From Curvibacter lanceolatus ATCC 14669 (GTDB lineage: Bacteria > Pseudomonadota > Gammaproteobacteria > Burkholderiales > Burkholderiaceae_C), in the NCBI RefSeq assembly GCF_000381265.1, contig NZ_KB906257.1:248001-312000 (forward strand): a stretch of 64,000 bases of DNA. The letters are read 5' to 3'. Position 1 is the stretch's first letter; every line of letters begins with the position of its first letter. Made by a program: the position numbers and the translations under genes. Positions 41,190 through 50,188 of this stretch are shown here, one piece after another. The notes under the pieces were generated by a model. That model saw only the letters and a program-made list of their open reading frames with translations. It was not told the origin of the DNA and searched no databases.

Positions 41190-42734
41190 ATGACGACGAA
41201 CCAGAACCTGTTTGCAGCCCTGCGGGCGCAGTTTCCCGCTGATCTGGACGCCACGGCGGTGGAGACCGACAACGGCCTTTTCTACACCTGGCGCGACCTG
41301 GACCACGCCACGGCCCGCATGGCCAACCTGCTGGCTTCGCTGAAGCTGCCGGCTGGCGCGCGGGTGGCGGTGCAGGTCGAGAAATCGGTCGAGGCCATGG
41401 TGCTGTACCTGGCCACGCTGCGCGCGGGCTATGTGTTTCTGCCGCTGAACACGGCCTACCAGAGCGCCGAGATCGAGTACTTCATCGGCAATGCCGAGCC
41501 CGCAGTGGTGGTGTGCAGCGCTGCCAACTTCGGCTGGGTCAGCAAGATCGCCTTCAAGGCCGGCACGGCGCACGTCTTCACCCTCAACGACGACCGCACC
41601 GGCTCGCTGCTGGAGCGGGCGGCTCATTTTGGGGACCAGCATGAGGTGGCGCCTTGTGCGGCCGACGACCTGGCCGCCATCCTCTACACCAGCGGTACCA
41701 CCGGGCGCAGCAAGGGGGCCATGCTGAGCCACGGCAACATGCTGAGCAACGCCGTGATGCTCAAGGACTACTGGGGCTGGCAGCCCGGTGATGTGCTGAT
41801 CCATGCGCTGCCCATCTTCCACGTGCACGGCCTGTTTGTGGCCATCCACGGCGCGCTCATCAACGGCAGCAAGATGATCTGGCTGGCCAAGTTCGACCCC
41901 AAGCTGGTGATCCGCAAGATGCCCGAGGCCACGGTGTTCATGGGTGTGCCCACGCTGTATGTGCGCCTGCTGGCCGACCCCGGCCTCACGCGTGAGGCGG
42001 CGTCACACATGCGCCTGTTCATCGCCGGCTCGGCCCCCTTGCTGATCGAAACCTTCAAGGAGTGGCAGGACCGCACCGGCCACACCATCCTGGAGCGCTA
42101 CGGCATGAGCGAGACCATCATGCTGACCTCCAACCCCTACGTGGCCGACGCGCGCCATGGCGGCCAGGCCGAGCGCCGTGGCGGCACCGTGGGCTTCCCC
42201 CTGCCCGGGGTGTCGCTGCGCGTGCAGTCGGACGAGGGGGCTGCCTTGCCCGTGGGCGAGATCGGGGGCATCCAGGTCAAGGGGCCCAACGTGTTCAAGG
42301 GCTACTGGCGCATGCCCGAAAAGACGGCCGAAGAGTTCACCGCCGACGGCTACTTCAAGACCGGCGACGTGGGCAAGGTGGATGAGCGTGGCTACGTCAC
42401 CATCGTGGGCCGCGCCAAGGACCTGATCATCAGCGGCGGCTACAACGTCTACCCGGCCGAGATCGAGAGCTACATCAACGAGATGCCCGGCGTGGCCGAG
42501 AGCGCCCTGGTGGGCGTGCCCCACCCCGACTTTGGCGAGGTGGGCGTGGCTGTGGTGATTGCCAAGCCCAGCGCCACGGTCGAGGCGGCCCAGGTGATTG
42601 CCACGCTGAAGGGCCAGCTGGCCAACTTCAAGATCCCCAAGCAGTGCTATGTGGTGGCCGAACTGCCGCGCAACACCATGGGCAAGGTGCAGAAGAACCT
42701 GCTGCGCGACCAGTACAAGACCTTGTTCGCCTGA
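41190..42734 (+). CDS. matB: Malonyl-CoA synthetase (MatB-like acyl-CoA ligase)
   Basis: 514 residues from ATG 41190. AMP-forming ligase motifs: ILYTSGTTGRSKGAML near 163-178, ERYGMSETIMLTSNPY near 301-316, GYFKTGDVGKVDERGYVTI and the late MGKVQKNLLR with the catalytic Lys. It activates malonate to malonyl-CoA with ATP. The decarboxylase gene in the same cluster supports malonate over other acids. Confidence 0.92.
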   Translation: MTTNQNLFAALRAQFPADLDATAVETDNGLFYTWRDLDHATARMANLLASLKLPAGARVAVQVEKSVEAMVLYLATLRAGYVFLPLNTAYQSAEIEYFIGNAEPAVVVCSAANFGWVSKIAFKAGTAHVFTLNDDRTGSLLERAAHFGDQHEVAPCAADDLAAILYTSGTTGRSKGAMLSHGNMLSNAVMLKDYWGWQPGDVLIHALPIFHVHGLFVAIHGALINGSKMIWLAKFDPKLVIRKMPEATVFMGVPTLYVRLLADPGLTREAASHMRLFIAGSAPLLIETFKEWQDRTGHTILERYGMSETIMLTSNPYVADARHGGQAERRGGTVGFPLPGVSLRVQSDEGAALPVGEIGGIQVKGPNVFKGYWRMPEKTAEEFTADGYFKTGDVGKVDERGYVTIVGRAKDLIISGGYNVYPAEIESYINEMPGVAESALVGVPHPDFGEVGVAVVIAKPSATVEAAQVIATLKGQLANFKIPKQCYVVAELPRNTMGKVQKNLLRDQYKTLFA

Positions 42735-42790
42735 TGGGGGGCTGCCCCGGTCAACCCACGATCCCACGACCCCACTGAAGGAGAATTTTC

Positions 42791-43801
42791 ATGAGGCTTT
42801 TCTCGAAGGGGCTGCGGCCCTGCCTGGCCCTGCTGGGGGTTCTGTGGTGGGCCACGGCGGCCCAGGCGGTGGGCCCCATGCCCGATCCCAAGACCCTGCC
42901 GTCGCGGGTGGAGCTTCATGCGCTGCCCAGCCTCACCCTCAGCGATGCCGACTTTCTGACTGGCAACGCTTCAGCAGGCCAGCCCGTCACGGTGGGGGCC
43001 GAGTTGCGCCTGGCCGATGTGCCGGGCCGCCAGCCCGCCGTGGTGCTGGTGCATGGTTCCAGCGGCATGGGGGCCAACGGCGAGCTGTGGGCACGTGACC
43101 TGAACGCCATGGGCATGGCCACCCTGGCCATCGATGGGTTCACCGGTCGCGGCATCACCACCACCGGGGCCAATCAGGCCCAGTTGGGTCGCCTCAACCT
43201 GTCGCTGGATGCCTACCGGGCGCTGGAGTTGCTCGCCAGGCACCCGCGCATCGATCCGCAGCGGGTGGTGTTGATGGGCTTCTCGCGCGGCGGCCAGGCC
43301 ACGCTGTTTGCCAGCCTGAAGCGCTTTCATGAGGCCTGGAACCGCAGCGGCATCCGCTATGCCGCCTACATCCCGTTCTACCCCGACTGCATGACCCAAT
43401 ACCAGGGCGACACTCAGCTCGATGCCCCGGTGCGCATCCACCACGGCCTGGCCGATGACTACAACCCCGCGGCGCCCTGTCGGGCGTATGTCGAGCGCTT
43501 GCAGAAGGCGGGGCAGGACGTGCAGATCAGCCTGTACGAAGGGGCTCACCACGGCTTTGATTCGCCGCTGGCCCCGCAGCCGGCGGTTCAGGCCAAGGGC
43601 TCGCAGACGGTGCGGGCCTGCAGCATCCGCGAAGAGGCTCCGGGGCGCTTGGTCAACCAGGCCACCGGTCAGGTGTTCAGCTACCAGGATGCCTGCGTGC
43701 AGCGCGACCCCTACGTCGGGCACGACCCGGCGGCGACCGAGCAGGCCCGGGCCTCGGTGGCCCAGACCCTGCAGGCCTTGTTCAAATTGCCGGCACCATG
43801 A
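42791..43801 (+). CDS. Exported dienelactone-hydrolase-family protein
   Basis: 336 residues with a signal peptide ending at TAAQA. Alpha/beta-hydrolase features: VVLVHGSSGMGANGELWA, the nucleophile elbow GFSRGG (Ser near 160), an acidic residue in HHGLADDYNP and the catalytic His in EGAHHGFDS. The extra C-terminal segment has two Cys that may form a disulfide. It hydrolyses an ester or lactone in the periplasm. Last gene of the malonate run; a link to malonate esters is speculative. Confidence 0.85.
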   Translation: MRLFSKGLRPCLALLGVLWWATAAQAVGPMPDPKTLPSRVELHALPSLTLSDADFLTGNASAGQPVTVGAELRLADVPGRQPAVVLVHGSSGMGANGELWARDLNAMGMATLAIDGFTGRGITTTGANQAQLGRLNLSLDAYRALELLARHPRIDPQRVVLMGFSRGGQATLFASLKRFHEAWNRSGIRYAAYIPFYPDCMTQYQGDTQLDAPVRIHHGLADDYNPAAPCRAYVERLQKAGQDVQISLYEGAHHGFDSPLAPQPAVQAKGSQTVRACSIREEAPGRLVNQATGQVFSYQDACVQRDPYVGHDPAATEQARASVAQTLQALFKLPAP

Positions 43802-43802
43802 G

Positions 43803-43829
43803 AAACGGGCTCCGAGGAGCCCGTTTTTC
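43803..43829. terminator. Bidirectional terminator between malonate cluster and DUF4337 gene
   Basis: AACGGGCTCC and GGAGCCCGTT form a 10-bp perfect stem with a two-base loop region, followed by five T. It overlaps the end of the plus-strand gene by a few bases and lies between two convergent units. Confidence 0.85.
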
Positions 43830-43849
43830 TTGCAGCGCCTGCAGCCGCG

Positions 43850-44425
43850 TCAGATGTGCAGCATCGCGGCGGCTCCGATGGCCACGCCGACACCGGCCAC
43901 GCCGAACATGCCGTATTGCAGCCAGCGCTTCTTGGTCAGCAGGGCAATCGCCGCCAGCGCGATGGCCACCTGCAGTGCGGTGGTCGACTGGGCCCAGCGG
44001 TGGTGCAGGTGCATCTGCTCGTCGGATTGTTCGTCCCACTGCTTGGCGTCGGCCTCGAGCTTGTCGGCCACCACCTTGATTTCGTTCTTCTCTTTGTCGT
44101 AACGCTCCACCTTGGCCTGGTAGGTGGCCTTCTTGTCCTCGGGCGCCAGGTCGCGGGCCAACTCGGCCAGTGACTGCTTGGTGCTCTTGGACTGGAAGTA
44201 ATTCCACTGGTTGGAGGCTTCGGTCTTCTTGATGGCCGCGTTGTTCTTGTACAGCCCGGCGTTGGCCTGGGTGGCGCCGCCCATGTAGGAGAAGATGGCG
44301 CCCACCGTCGCGATGATGGCCGTGAACATCGCGATCTGGTTGGTCATGCTGTCGCCACCATGCTGGGCTGCGTGCTCCAGCTCATGGTCGTGCGGGCCGT
44401 GGACGTGGAATCCGTGTCCGGACAT
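43850..44425 (-). CDS. DUF4337 membrane protein
   Basis: 191 residues from ATG 44425. The His-rich start (MSGHGFHVHGPHDHELEHA) is followed by a membrane helix (about 30-50). A soluble coiled segment with NQWNYFQSKSTKQSLAELA and many Lys and Glu comes next, and then two C-terminal helices. This is the DUF4337 layout; its function is unknown. It is co-directional with folA and thyA, starting 2 bases after folA. Confidence 0.82.
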   Translation of the reverse strand: MSGHGFHVHGPHDHELEHAAQHGGDSMTNQIAMFTAIIATVGAIFSYMGGATQANAGLYKNNAAIKKTEASNQWNYFQSKSTKQSLAELARDLAPEDKKATYQAKVERYDKEKNEIKVVADKLEADAKQWDEQSDEQMHLHHRWAQSTTALQVAIALAAIALLTKKRWLQYGMFGVAGVGVAIGAAAMLHI

Positions 44426-44426
44426 A

Positions 44427-44921
44427 TCAAGCTCCTCGTTCTTGTGTGTAGGTGACAAAACTGAATGTCAGGCCGGTCGATGACTGCTGTGTGTCGCGCG
44501 CCACCTCGGTCCAGCCTGGGCCGAATTGTGGCGCAAAGGCGTCGCCCTCAAAGTCTTGCGCGATCTCGGTCACCACGGCCCGGTCGGCCAGTGGCAGGGC
44601 CTGGGCGTACACCTCGGCCCCGCCGATGACCCACACCTCCTGCTCGGGAGGCAGCAGGGCCAGAGCCTCGGCCAGTGAGCCGGCGCGGCTGGCGCCTTCG
44701 GCCGCCCAGGCCGGATCGCGGGTCAGCACGATGTTCTGTCGCCCGGGCAGGGGGCGAAAGCGCGGCGGCAGCGAATCCCAGGTGCGCCGGCCCATGATGA
44801 CGGGGCAGCCCAGGGTGTGGCGCTTGAAGTGGGCCAGGTCCTCGGGCAGGTGCCAGGGCAGGGCGTTGTCGCGGCCGATCACGCCATTGGCGGCCCGGGC
44901 AAAAATCAGGTTCAAAGGCAT
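44427..44921 (-). CDS. folA: Dihydrofolate reductase
   Basis: 164 residues from ATG 44921. Standard motifs: LIFARAANGVIGRDNALPWH at the N-terminus, DLAHFKRHTLG, VIMGRRTWDSLP, the GRQNIVLTR strand and WVIGGAEVYAQAL for NADPH binding. It regenerates tetrahydrofolate from the dihydrofolate made by thymidylate synthase, whose gene lies 11 bases upstream on the same strand. Length is normal. Confidence 0.96.
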   Translation of the reverse strand: MPLNLIFARAANGVIGRDNALPWHLPEDLAHFKRHTLGCPVIMGRRTWDSLPPRFRPLPGRQNIVLTRDPAWAAEGASRAGSLAEALALLPPEQEVWVIGGAEVYAQALPLADRAVVTEIAQDFEGDAFAPQFGPGWTEVARDTQQSSTGLTFSFVTYTQERGA

Positions 44922-44932
44922 GGGCTGGGCTC

Positions 44933-45784
44933 TCAGACGGCGACCGGGGCCTTGATGGCGGGGTGGCACTGGTAGTCCACCACCTCGAAGTCTTCGTACT
45001 GGTAGTCGAAGAGGCTGTCGGGGCGGCGCAGGATGCGCAGCGTGGGGTAGGGGTAGGGCGCCCGGGCCAGCTGGGTCTCCACTTGCTCGTGGTGGTTGCT
45101 GTAGATGTGGCAATCGCCACCCGTCCAGATGAAGTCGCCCACGTCCAGATCGCATTGCTGGGCCACCATGTGGGTCAGCAGGGCGTAGCTGGCAATGTTG
45201 AAGGGCACGCCCAGGAAGATGTCGGCGCTGCGCTGGTACAGCTGGCAGGACAGGCGGGCGCGCTCACCCGGGGCCTGGGCGGGTGCCACATAGAACTGGA
45301 AGAAGGCATGGCAGGGCATCAGTGCCATCTTGTCCAGATCGGCCACGTTCCAGGCGCTCACGATGATGCGGCGCGAATCCGGGTTGCTCTTGAGGGTCTT
45401 GATCACCTCGGCGATCTGGTCGATGTGGCCGCCGTCGGGCGTGGGCCAGCTGCGCCACTGCACGCCGTACACCGGGCCCAGGTCGCCGTCTTCGCGGGCC
45501 CACTCGTCCCAGATCGTGACACCGCGCTCCTTGAGCCAGTGGTTGCTGCTGGAGCCGGTGAGGAACCACAGCAGCTCCTGGATGATGGAGCGCAGGTGCA
45601 CCTTCTTGGTCGTGACCAGCGGAAAACCCTCGTTCAGGTCAAAGCGCATCTGGTAGCCGAACACGCTGGTGGTGCCCGTGCCCGTGCGGTCGCCCTTGGC
45701 CACACCTGTCGTATAGACGTGGCGCATGAAATCTTCGTACTGGGAACGAACGGGGCGTTGGGTCGGTTGGGGCGGTTGGGTCAT
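44933..45784 (-). CDS. thyA: Thymidylate synthase
   Basis: 283 residues. The catalytic Cys158 lies in [12 protein letters not shown]. The Arg site DRTGTGT, the folate-site [18 protein letters not shown] and the C-terminal half ([29 protein letters not shown]) are all present. It methylates dUMP to dTMP with methylene-tetrahydrofolate and forms the usual pair with folA. Confidence 0.97.
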   Translation of the reverse strand: MTQPPQPTQRPVRSQYEDFMRHVYTTGVAKGDRTGTGTTSVFGYQMRFDLNEGFPLVTTKKVHLRSIIQELLWFLTGSSSNHWLKERGVTIWDEWAREDGDLGPVYGVQWRSWPTPDGGHIDQIAEVIKTLKSNPDSRRIIVSAWNVADLDKMALMPCHAFFQFYVAPAQAPGERARLSCQLYQRSADIFLGVPFNIASYALLTHMVAQQCDLDVGDFIWTGGDCHIYSNHHEQVETQLARAPYPYPTLRILRRPDSLFDYQYEDFEVVDYQCHPAIKAPVAV

Positions 45785-46016
45785 GGGGCAGGCGCGCAGG
45801 TCTGTGGGTGACCGGCGATTTTAGGGGGTTCGCCGGCTGCCGGTGCATTTGGGTAGGGCCTCCACCTTCCGTCTGGATTGCCTAGCTGATCGGCAAGATG
45901 GAGCCGCTGGGCCCTCACAGAATGGCCAATCCCCGTACCGTCTGTTCGGGCAACGCCGGTGCGGGCACTCTGGCGGGGCCCGCCACCCCCGCTTTTTGAT
46001 GATGGGAGAACCAACC

Positions 46017-47426
46017 ATGTTTTTGCACTTGTTGTCTTTGCGCCCGGCCTTGGGCGCTGTTCTGTTGCTGGCCAGTGCCTTGGGCCCGGCCGCGCCGGCG
46101 CAAGCTAATGGGCAAGCTGGTGGGCAAGCTGGTGGGCAAGCTGGTGGGGCATCGGATGAGCCCGGCGCTTTGATGGCCCAGGCCTTTGACTACGCCTACC
46201 CGTTGGTCGCCATGGGCCGCCTGCGGGCGGCGTCGCTGGGGGCCGGGACCGACGCCTCACCCAGCCCTGCATGGCAGCACCGCCGCGAGCTGGCCGACCC
46301 GGCGCGCCGGGAGGTCACCACCCCCAATGTCGACACCTTGTATTCGCTGCTCTGGCTGGACCTGCGCCAGGGCCCCGTGGAGCTGTCGCTGCCCGACATG
46401 GCCGGGCGATACCACTCGCTGGCTTTCATCGACATGGTGGGCAACAACTTCGCCATGCTGGGGCGGCGCCTGAACGGCACCCGGTCCAGCCGCCATGTGC
46501 TGGTTGGCCCGGATTGGCCGGGGCCCATGCCCAAGGCGGCCCGCGTGATCCGGGCGCCGTCCAACGATGTGCTGGTGCTGGCACGCATTCTGGTGGATGG
46601 GCCGCAGGATCTGCCAGCGGTGCACGCCCTGCAGGACCAATTGGTCGCCCAGCCCCTGGCCGCGGCCCCCCGGCCCCCGGTATGGGATGCCGCGCCCCCC
46701 CTGGGCCCGACCCCCCAGGCCTTTGTGGACCTGGCCAACCGCATGCTGGAGCGCAACCCGCCACCGGCCTACGAGCAGGCTTTGCTCGGCCGCCTGGCGG
46801 CCGTGGGCCTGTGCGGTGCCGCATGCGCCTGGGATCGTCTGTCGCCCGCCCTGCAGGCGCAGTGGACGCAGTCTTTGCCCACCTTGCTGGCAGGCCTCAA
46901 GACCGCAGCCTTCTCCGCGGGCCGCACGGTCAATGGCTGGCGATACGGTCAAGCCAACCTGGGCCAGTTCGGCACCGATTACCGCTACCGGGCCAGCACC
47001 GCGCTGAGCGGCCTGCTGGCCCTGGAGCCGGTCGAGTCGGTCTACCCCAGCACCGGGGTGGATGCCCAGGGCCTGGCCCTGAGCGGCGCGCACCGCTACC
47101 GGCTGCGCCTGCCGGCCGGGGGCTTGCCGGTGAATGCCTTCTGGTCGCTGTCCATGTACGAGGTCGAGCCTGATGGGCGGCTGTTCTTCAGCGCCAACGC
47201 CTTGCGGCGCTACGCCATCGGCGACCGCACGCCGGGCCTGCAGGTGGCGGCCGATGGGGCGGTCGATTTGACCATCCAGCACGAAGCGCCTGCGACACCC
47301 GAGCAGGCCCGCAACTGGCTGCCGGCGCCCCAGGGGGCCTTCCGCCTGGTGTTGCGCGCCTACGAGCCCAGGGCGGCCTTGCTTGACGGGCAGATCACCC
47401 TGCCTGCGGTTGAGCGGCTGGACTGA
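46017..47426 (+). CDS. Exported DUF1254/DUF1214-domain protein
   Basis: 469 residues from ATG 46017 with GGGAGAA upstream. Signal peptide (about 1-25), then Gly/Gln/Ala repeats, then DUF1254 (AFDYAYPLVAMGRL, TPNVDTLYSLLWLDLRQGP) and DUF1214 (NAFWSLSMYEVEPDGRLFFS, near the end NWLPAPQGAFRLVLRAYEP). Such proteins are secreted and of unknown chemistry. It stands alone, divergent from thyA. Confidence 0.83.
   Translation: MFLHLLSLRPALGAVLLLASALGPAAPAQANGQAGGQAGGQAGGASDEPGALMAQAFDYAYPLVAMGRLRAASLGAGTDASPSPAWQHRRELADPARREVTTPNVDTLYSLLWLDLRQGPVELSLPDMAGRYHSLAFIDMVGNNFAMLGRRLNGTRSSRHVLVGPDWPGPMPKAARVIRAPSNDVLVLARILVDGPQDLPAVHALQDQLVAQPLAAAPRPPVWDAAPPLGPTPQAFVDLANRMLERNPPPAYEQALLGRLAAVGLCGAACAWDRLSPALQAQWTQSLPTLLAGLKTAAFSAGRTVNGWRYGQANLGQFGTDYRYRASTALSGLLALEPVESVYPSTGVDAQGLALSGAHRYRLRLPAGGLPVNAFWSLSMYEVEPDGRLFFSANALRRYAIGDRTPGLQVAADGAVDLTIQHEAPATPEQARNWLPAPQGAFRLVLRAYEPRAALLDGQITLPAVERLD
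46109..46144 (+). repeat. Three perfect 12-bp tandem repeats inside the DUF1254 gene
   Basis: TGGGCAAGCTGG occurs three times in a row, preceded by one degenerate copy. It encodes G-Q-A-G units just after the signal peptide, where length change by replication slippage keeps the frame. Confidence 0.85.
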
Positions 47427-47441
47427 GTGGGGCGCAGTGGA

Positions 47442-47622
47442 TCAGCCCTCTGAGCCCTTTGACCCCTCTGAGCTCTGAGCTGCGACATCCATTTCCTTGA
47501 ACACCTCTTTGGCGGTGCGGAAGCTGTCAATGGTGGCAGGGGCGCCGCAGTAGATGGCGGTCTGCAGGAACACCTCCTGGATTTCCTCGCGGCTCACGCC
47601 GTTGGTGAGGGCGCCGCGCAGG
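47442..47622 (-). pseudogene. Carboxymuconolactone decarboxylase-like gene, 3' fragment
   Basis: The readable part LRGALTNGVSREEIQEVFLQ, then TAIYCGAPATIDSFRTAKEV, is the C-terminal third of an AhpD/CMD-family protein. Upstream of 47622 the homology stops at once and the catalytic Cys region is missing. A 137-bp stretch (47486-47622) matches 63848-63984 at the end of the window with 11 mismatches and no gap. The fragment has kept an open frame, so it is either recent or under copy-to-copy exchange. Confidence 0.8.
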
Positions 47623-47993
47623 AGCCCTTCGTGCGGAGACCGGTGGCGATACATGCGCCATGACCCGTGGCCGTGCTGAACGAGAAGGGCGTGAAGGACA
47701 TGAAGGACTTTGGGCGCCCGTGGACAAAGAACGTCCGCGTCTCTGCACTTTCCCGAAGGGGGTGCACCGACCGCCCTTAGTCCCTCCCAAGGCGCGCAGT
47801 CAAGTGAAGGCTGTCACTTGTTTTGGGGGCATACGGCAAAAATGCTTCTCGATAAAGTCGTGTCCATTCAATCCGACATCGTTCCTGGAAGAAGCCCGCT
47901 CGGGGGCTTCGACCGGTGCCCTGGTGACTGTTGGAACTTTTCCTCGCAGCGGCCCCGAAGTGCGCCCCCTTCATTCGCTTCAAGCGGACATTC
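47623..47993. other. Non-coding stretch at the left edge of the 16-kb gene block
   Basis: About 370 bases with no credible gene on either strand. A hairpin, GAAGCCC/GGGCTTC (47891-47897 and 47904-47910), has no T run. Promoter signals for the ten-gene run must lie here, but none stands out by eye. Confidence 0.5.
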
Positions 47994-48467
47994 ATGCAAC
48001 CTCATGACCCACCTTCTCGTCGGCGTTTGATTTTGCAACTCGCGGCTTTGGCTGCGACAGTGCCGTGGGCAGGAGGGCCGGTCAACGCAGCGCCTGGCTC
48101 GTCGTTTCCAAGGCGGCGCATGCAAGCCTTGGCCTCGGTCTGCACAGAGTTGACCGGCATTTCCAATGAGAGTGAAGCATTGACCCAGCAGTATTTGACG
48201 GTGCTGCTCAAAAGCCTAGGCAAGGCCCAATGGAACGCCTTGCTGAGTCTTGCCAATGCCTCGCCCAAGAACCAGCGCATGGCCTCGTTGCAGGCTCCAT
48301 TGCGTGATGTCGTGGAGTTTGCGTTGCAGTTGTGGGTCAGTGGCATGGCAGGCTCCACTGAAGTCGTCACCTATGTCGGTGCGCCCATCTGGTCCGTGCT
48401 GACATTCACCAAGCCCCCCGGGATCTGTGGCGGCGCCTTCGGTTATTGGTCTGAGCGACCGATCTGA
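47994..48467 (+). CDS. Tat-exported small subunit of an FAD-sorbitol/glucose dehydrogenase-like complex
   Basis: 157 residues from ATG 47994. The Tat signal has SRRRLILQLAAL. ELTGISNESEALTQQYLTVL, the helix ALQLWVSGMAG, VVTY and the closing KPPGICGGAFGYW match the FAD-SLDH small-subunit family. In such complexes this subunit carries the catalytic GMC subunit, which has no signal of its own, through the Tat pore. The GMC gene follows 55 bases later, fitting that role. A cytochrome c subunit usual for the complex is not present nearby. Confidence 0.8.
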   Translation: MQPHDPPSRRRLILQLAALAATVPWAGGPVNAAPGSSFPRRRMQALASVCTELTGISNESEALTQQYLTVLLKSLGKAQWNALLSLANASPKNQRMASLQAPLRDVVEFALQLWVSGMAGSTEVVTYVGAPIWSVLTFTKPPGICGGAFGYWSERPI

Positions 48468-48522
48468 TGGCGCACCTTTTCTCCCGCATTGCGCCCCTTT
48501 TCCCATTTGAAGAAACGCCACC

Positions 48523-50169
48523 ATGAACAAGTCTCTGGAGAAAGATCTGACGGCTGACGTCGTCGTCGTGGGGGCGGGTGCTGTGGGCAGCATGATGGCC
48601 TGGCAACTCGCACAGAAGGGCGTCAAGGTGTTGTTGATTGACGCCGGGCCTCGCATTGAGCGTGCCAACGCGATACAACACTTTTTCGCATCCGCTGAAA
48701 AGGGCCCGAACTCACCCTACCCCAGTCAGCCGTACGCGCCGCACCCCATGCATCCGCAAGACCATCTGGTGCAGGCAGGCCCCGCCGTCTTTGGCGGCAG
48801 TTACCTGCGCGGCGTCGGTGGAACGACCTGGCATTGGACGGGGTTTTCTGCTCGCTTCAGGCCCAATGACTTCCGGACGAAGTCTTTGTTTGGCGTTGGC
48901 GTGGATTGGCCAGTCGGGTACGCGGATCTGCAAGAGCTTTACCTTTTTGTGGAGAAGCAGTGGGGCACTGCCGGCGATAGCGCGTTCGACCAGGGAGGTC
49001 CTCGCGGTGGAGCACCGTTTCCCCTGCCGAAGGTGCCGATGACCTACGCAGACACGCTGATCCGCGACGCCCTGGCCCCCCTGGGGTACACCGTTGCGCC
49101 GTTTGCCCATGCGCGCAATTCCGAAGTCTTCGATGGGCGCCCAGCGTGTTGCGGCAGTTCCAGCTGCGCCCCCATCTGCCCGATCGGCGCAAAGTACGAC
49201 GCCAGCGTGCATGTCGCCAAAGCAGAAGCCGCTGGTGTGCGGGTGGTGTCGGAGGCGCTCGTCGAGCACATCGAAGTGGGACCGGATCAACTGGTGACCG
49301 GCCTGCGCGTGCGTGGATCGGATGGGCAGCGTGCTGTGGCAACGGGCCGTGCCTATGTGATTGCAGCCCATGCCATTGAGACGCCGAGTCTGTTGCTGCG
49401 TTCCGCTCAGGCCAATGCCCCGCAGGGGGTTGCCAACCGCAGCGATGCGGTTGGGCGCTATTTGATGGGCCAGGTGGACCTGGACACGCGCGCCCTGACC
49501 CGCGAGCCGATCTACACCTACCGTGCCCCCACGACCACGGCGGGGGTGCTGGAACTTCGCGACGGTCCAACGCGCAGCGAGCATGGCGCGATCGGCACCT
49601 CCTTCCTCAATCGCGGATGGCGGACCGCGCTGGGTCCCATGCAGCGTTCTGCCCATTTGATCAGGGCCGGGTTGCGTGGGACCGATCTGGCCCGTCGATT
49701 GAGCGATGAATGTGCACGGGAACTCGCCATCAACACTTCCGTGGAAACCTTGCCTTCCGCAAGCAACCGGGTGGTGCCCGACGCCGAACTGCGTGATGCC
49801 AGCGGTATGCCGCGACCGCGTATCCAGTTCACCATTGAAGACTACACCTTGCGTGGCATCGAGAAGGCCAGGGAGCGCCATGCGGCGATCACGAAAGCAC
49901 TGGCTTGCACGGACATCGAGACCGACACTCCTTCCGTGGCCTCCGCGATCATCGCCGGCACGGCACGAATGGGTACTGACGTGCTCACTTCGGTTGTGGA
50001 TCCATTCTGCCGAAGCCACGATCACGCCAATCTTTTCATTGTGGGCACTGCCAATTTTCCCACCATGCCCATCAATGCACCCACCCTCACGGCGGTGGCC
50101 TTGGGTCTTCGGGCGTTGCCCTCCCTCCAGGCCGATTTGACCGCGGGACGTTTCCCTCTGTCTGCCTGA
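48523..50169 (+). CDS. GMC oxidoreductase (FAD) with 3Fe-4S-type cysteines, catalytic His replaced
   Basis: 548 residues. Rossmann motif VVVVGAGAVGSMMAWQLAQK near the start, YLRGVGGTTWHWTG for FAD contact, and C-C-x4-C-x3-C at 209, 210, 215 and 219, the spacing of the iron-sulfur cluster in FAD-glucose dehydrogenase alpha subunits. Near the C-terminus, GTARMGTD and INAPTLTAVALGLRA are present. The His normally three residues before the first Gly is Ile476, while the partner Asn518 is kept. No signal peptide; export with the small subunit is likely. It oxidises an alcohol or sugar, if active. Confidence 0.87.
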   Translation: MNKSLEKDLTADVVVVGAGAVGSMMAWQLAQKGVKVLLIDAGPRIERANAIQHFFASAEKGPNSPYPSQPYAPHPMHPQDHLVQAGPAVFGGSYLRGVGGTTWHWTGFSARFRPNDFRTKSLFGVGVDWPVGYADLQELYLFVEKQWGTAGDSAFDQGGPRGGAPFPLPKVPMTYADTLIRDALAPLGYTVAPFAHARNSEVFDGRPACCGSSSCAPICPIGAKYDASVHVAKAEAAGVRVVSEALVEHIEVGPDQLVTGLRVRGSDGQRAVATGRAYVIAAHAIETPSLLLRSAQANAPQGVANRSDAVGRYLMGQVDLDTRALTREPIYTYRAPTTTAGVLELRDGPTRSEHGAIGTSFLNRGWRTALGPMQRSAHLIRAGLRGTDLARRLSDECARELAINTSVETLPSASNRVVPDAELRDASGMPRPRIQFTIEDYTLRGIEKARERHAAITKALACTDIETDTPSVASAIIAGTARMGTDVLTSVVDPFCRSHDHANLFIVGTANFPTMPINAPTLTAVALGLRALPSLQADLTAGRFPLSA

Positions 50170-50188
50170 TATTCACACGAAAGCTCCT

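Noticed and set aside
47891-47910. A terminator or attenuator before the ten-gene operon
   Set aside because: The 7-bp stem has no T run after it and lies too far from the start to interpret.
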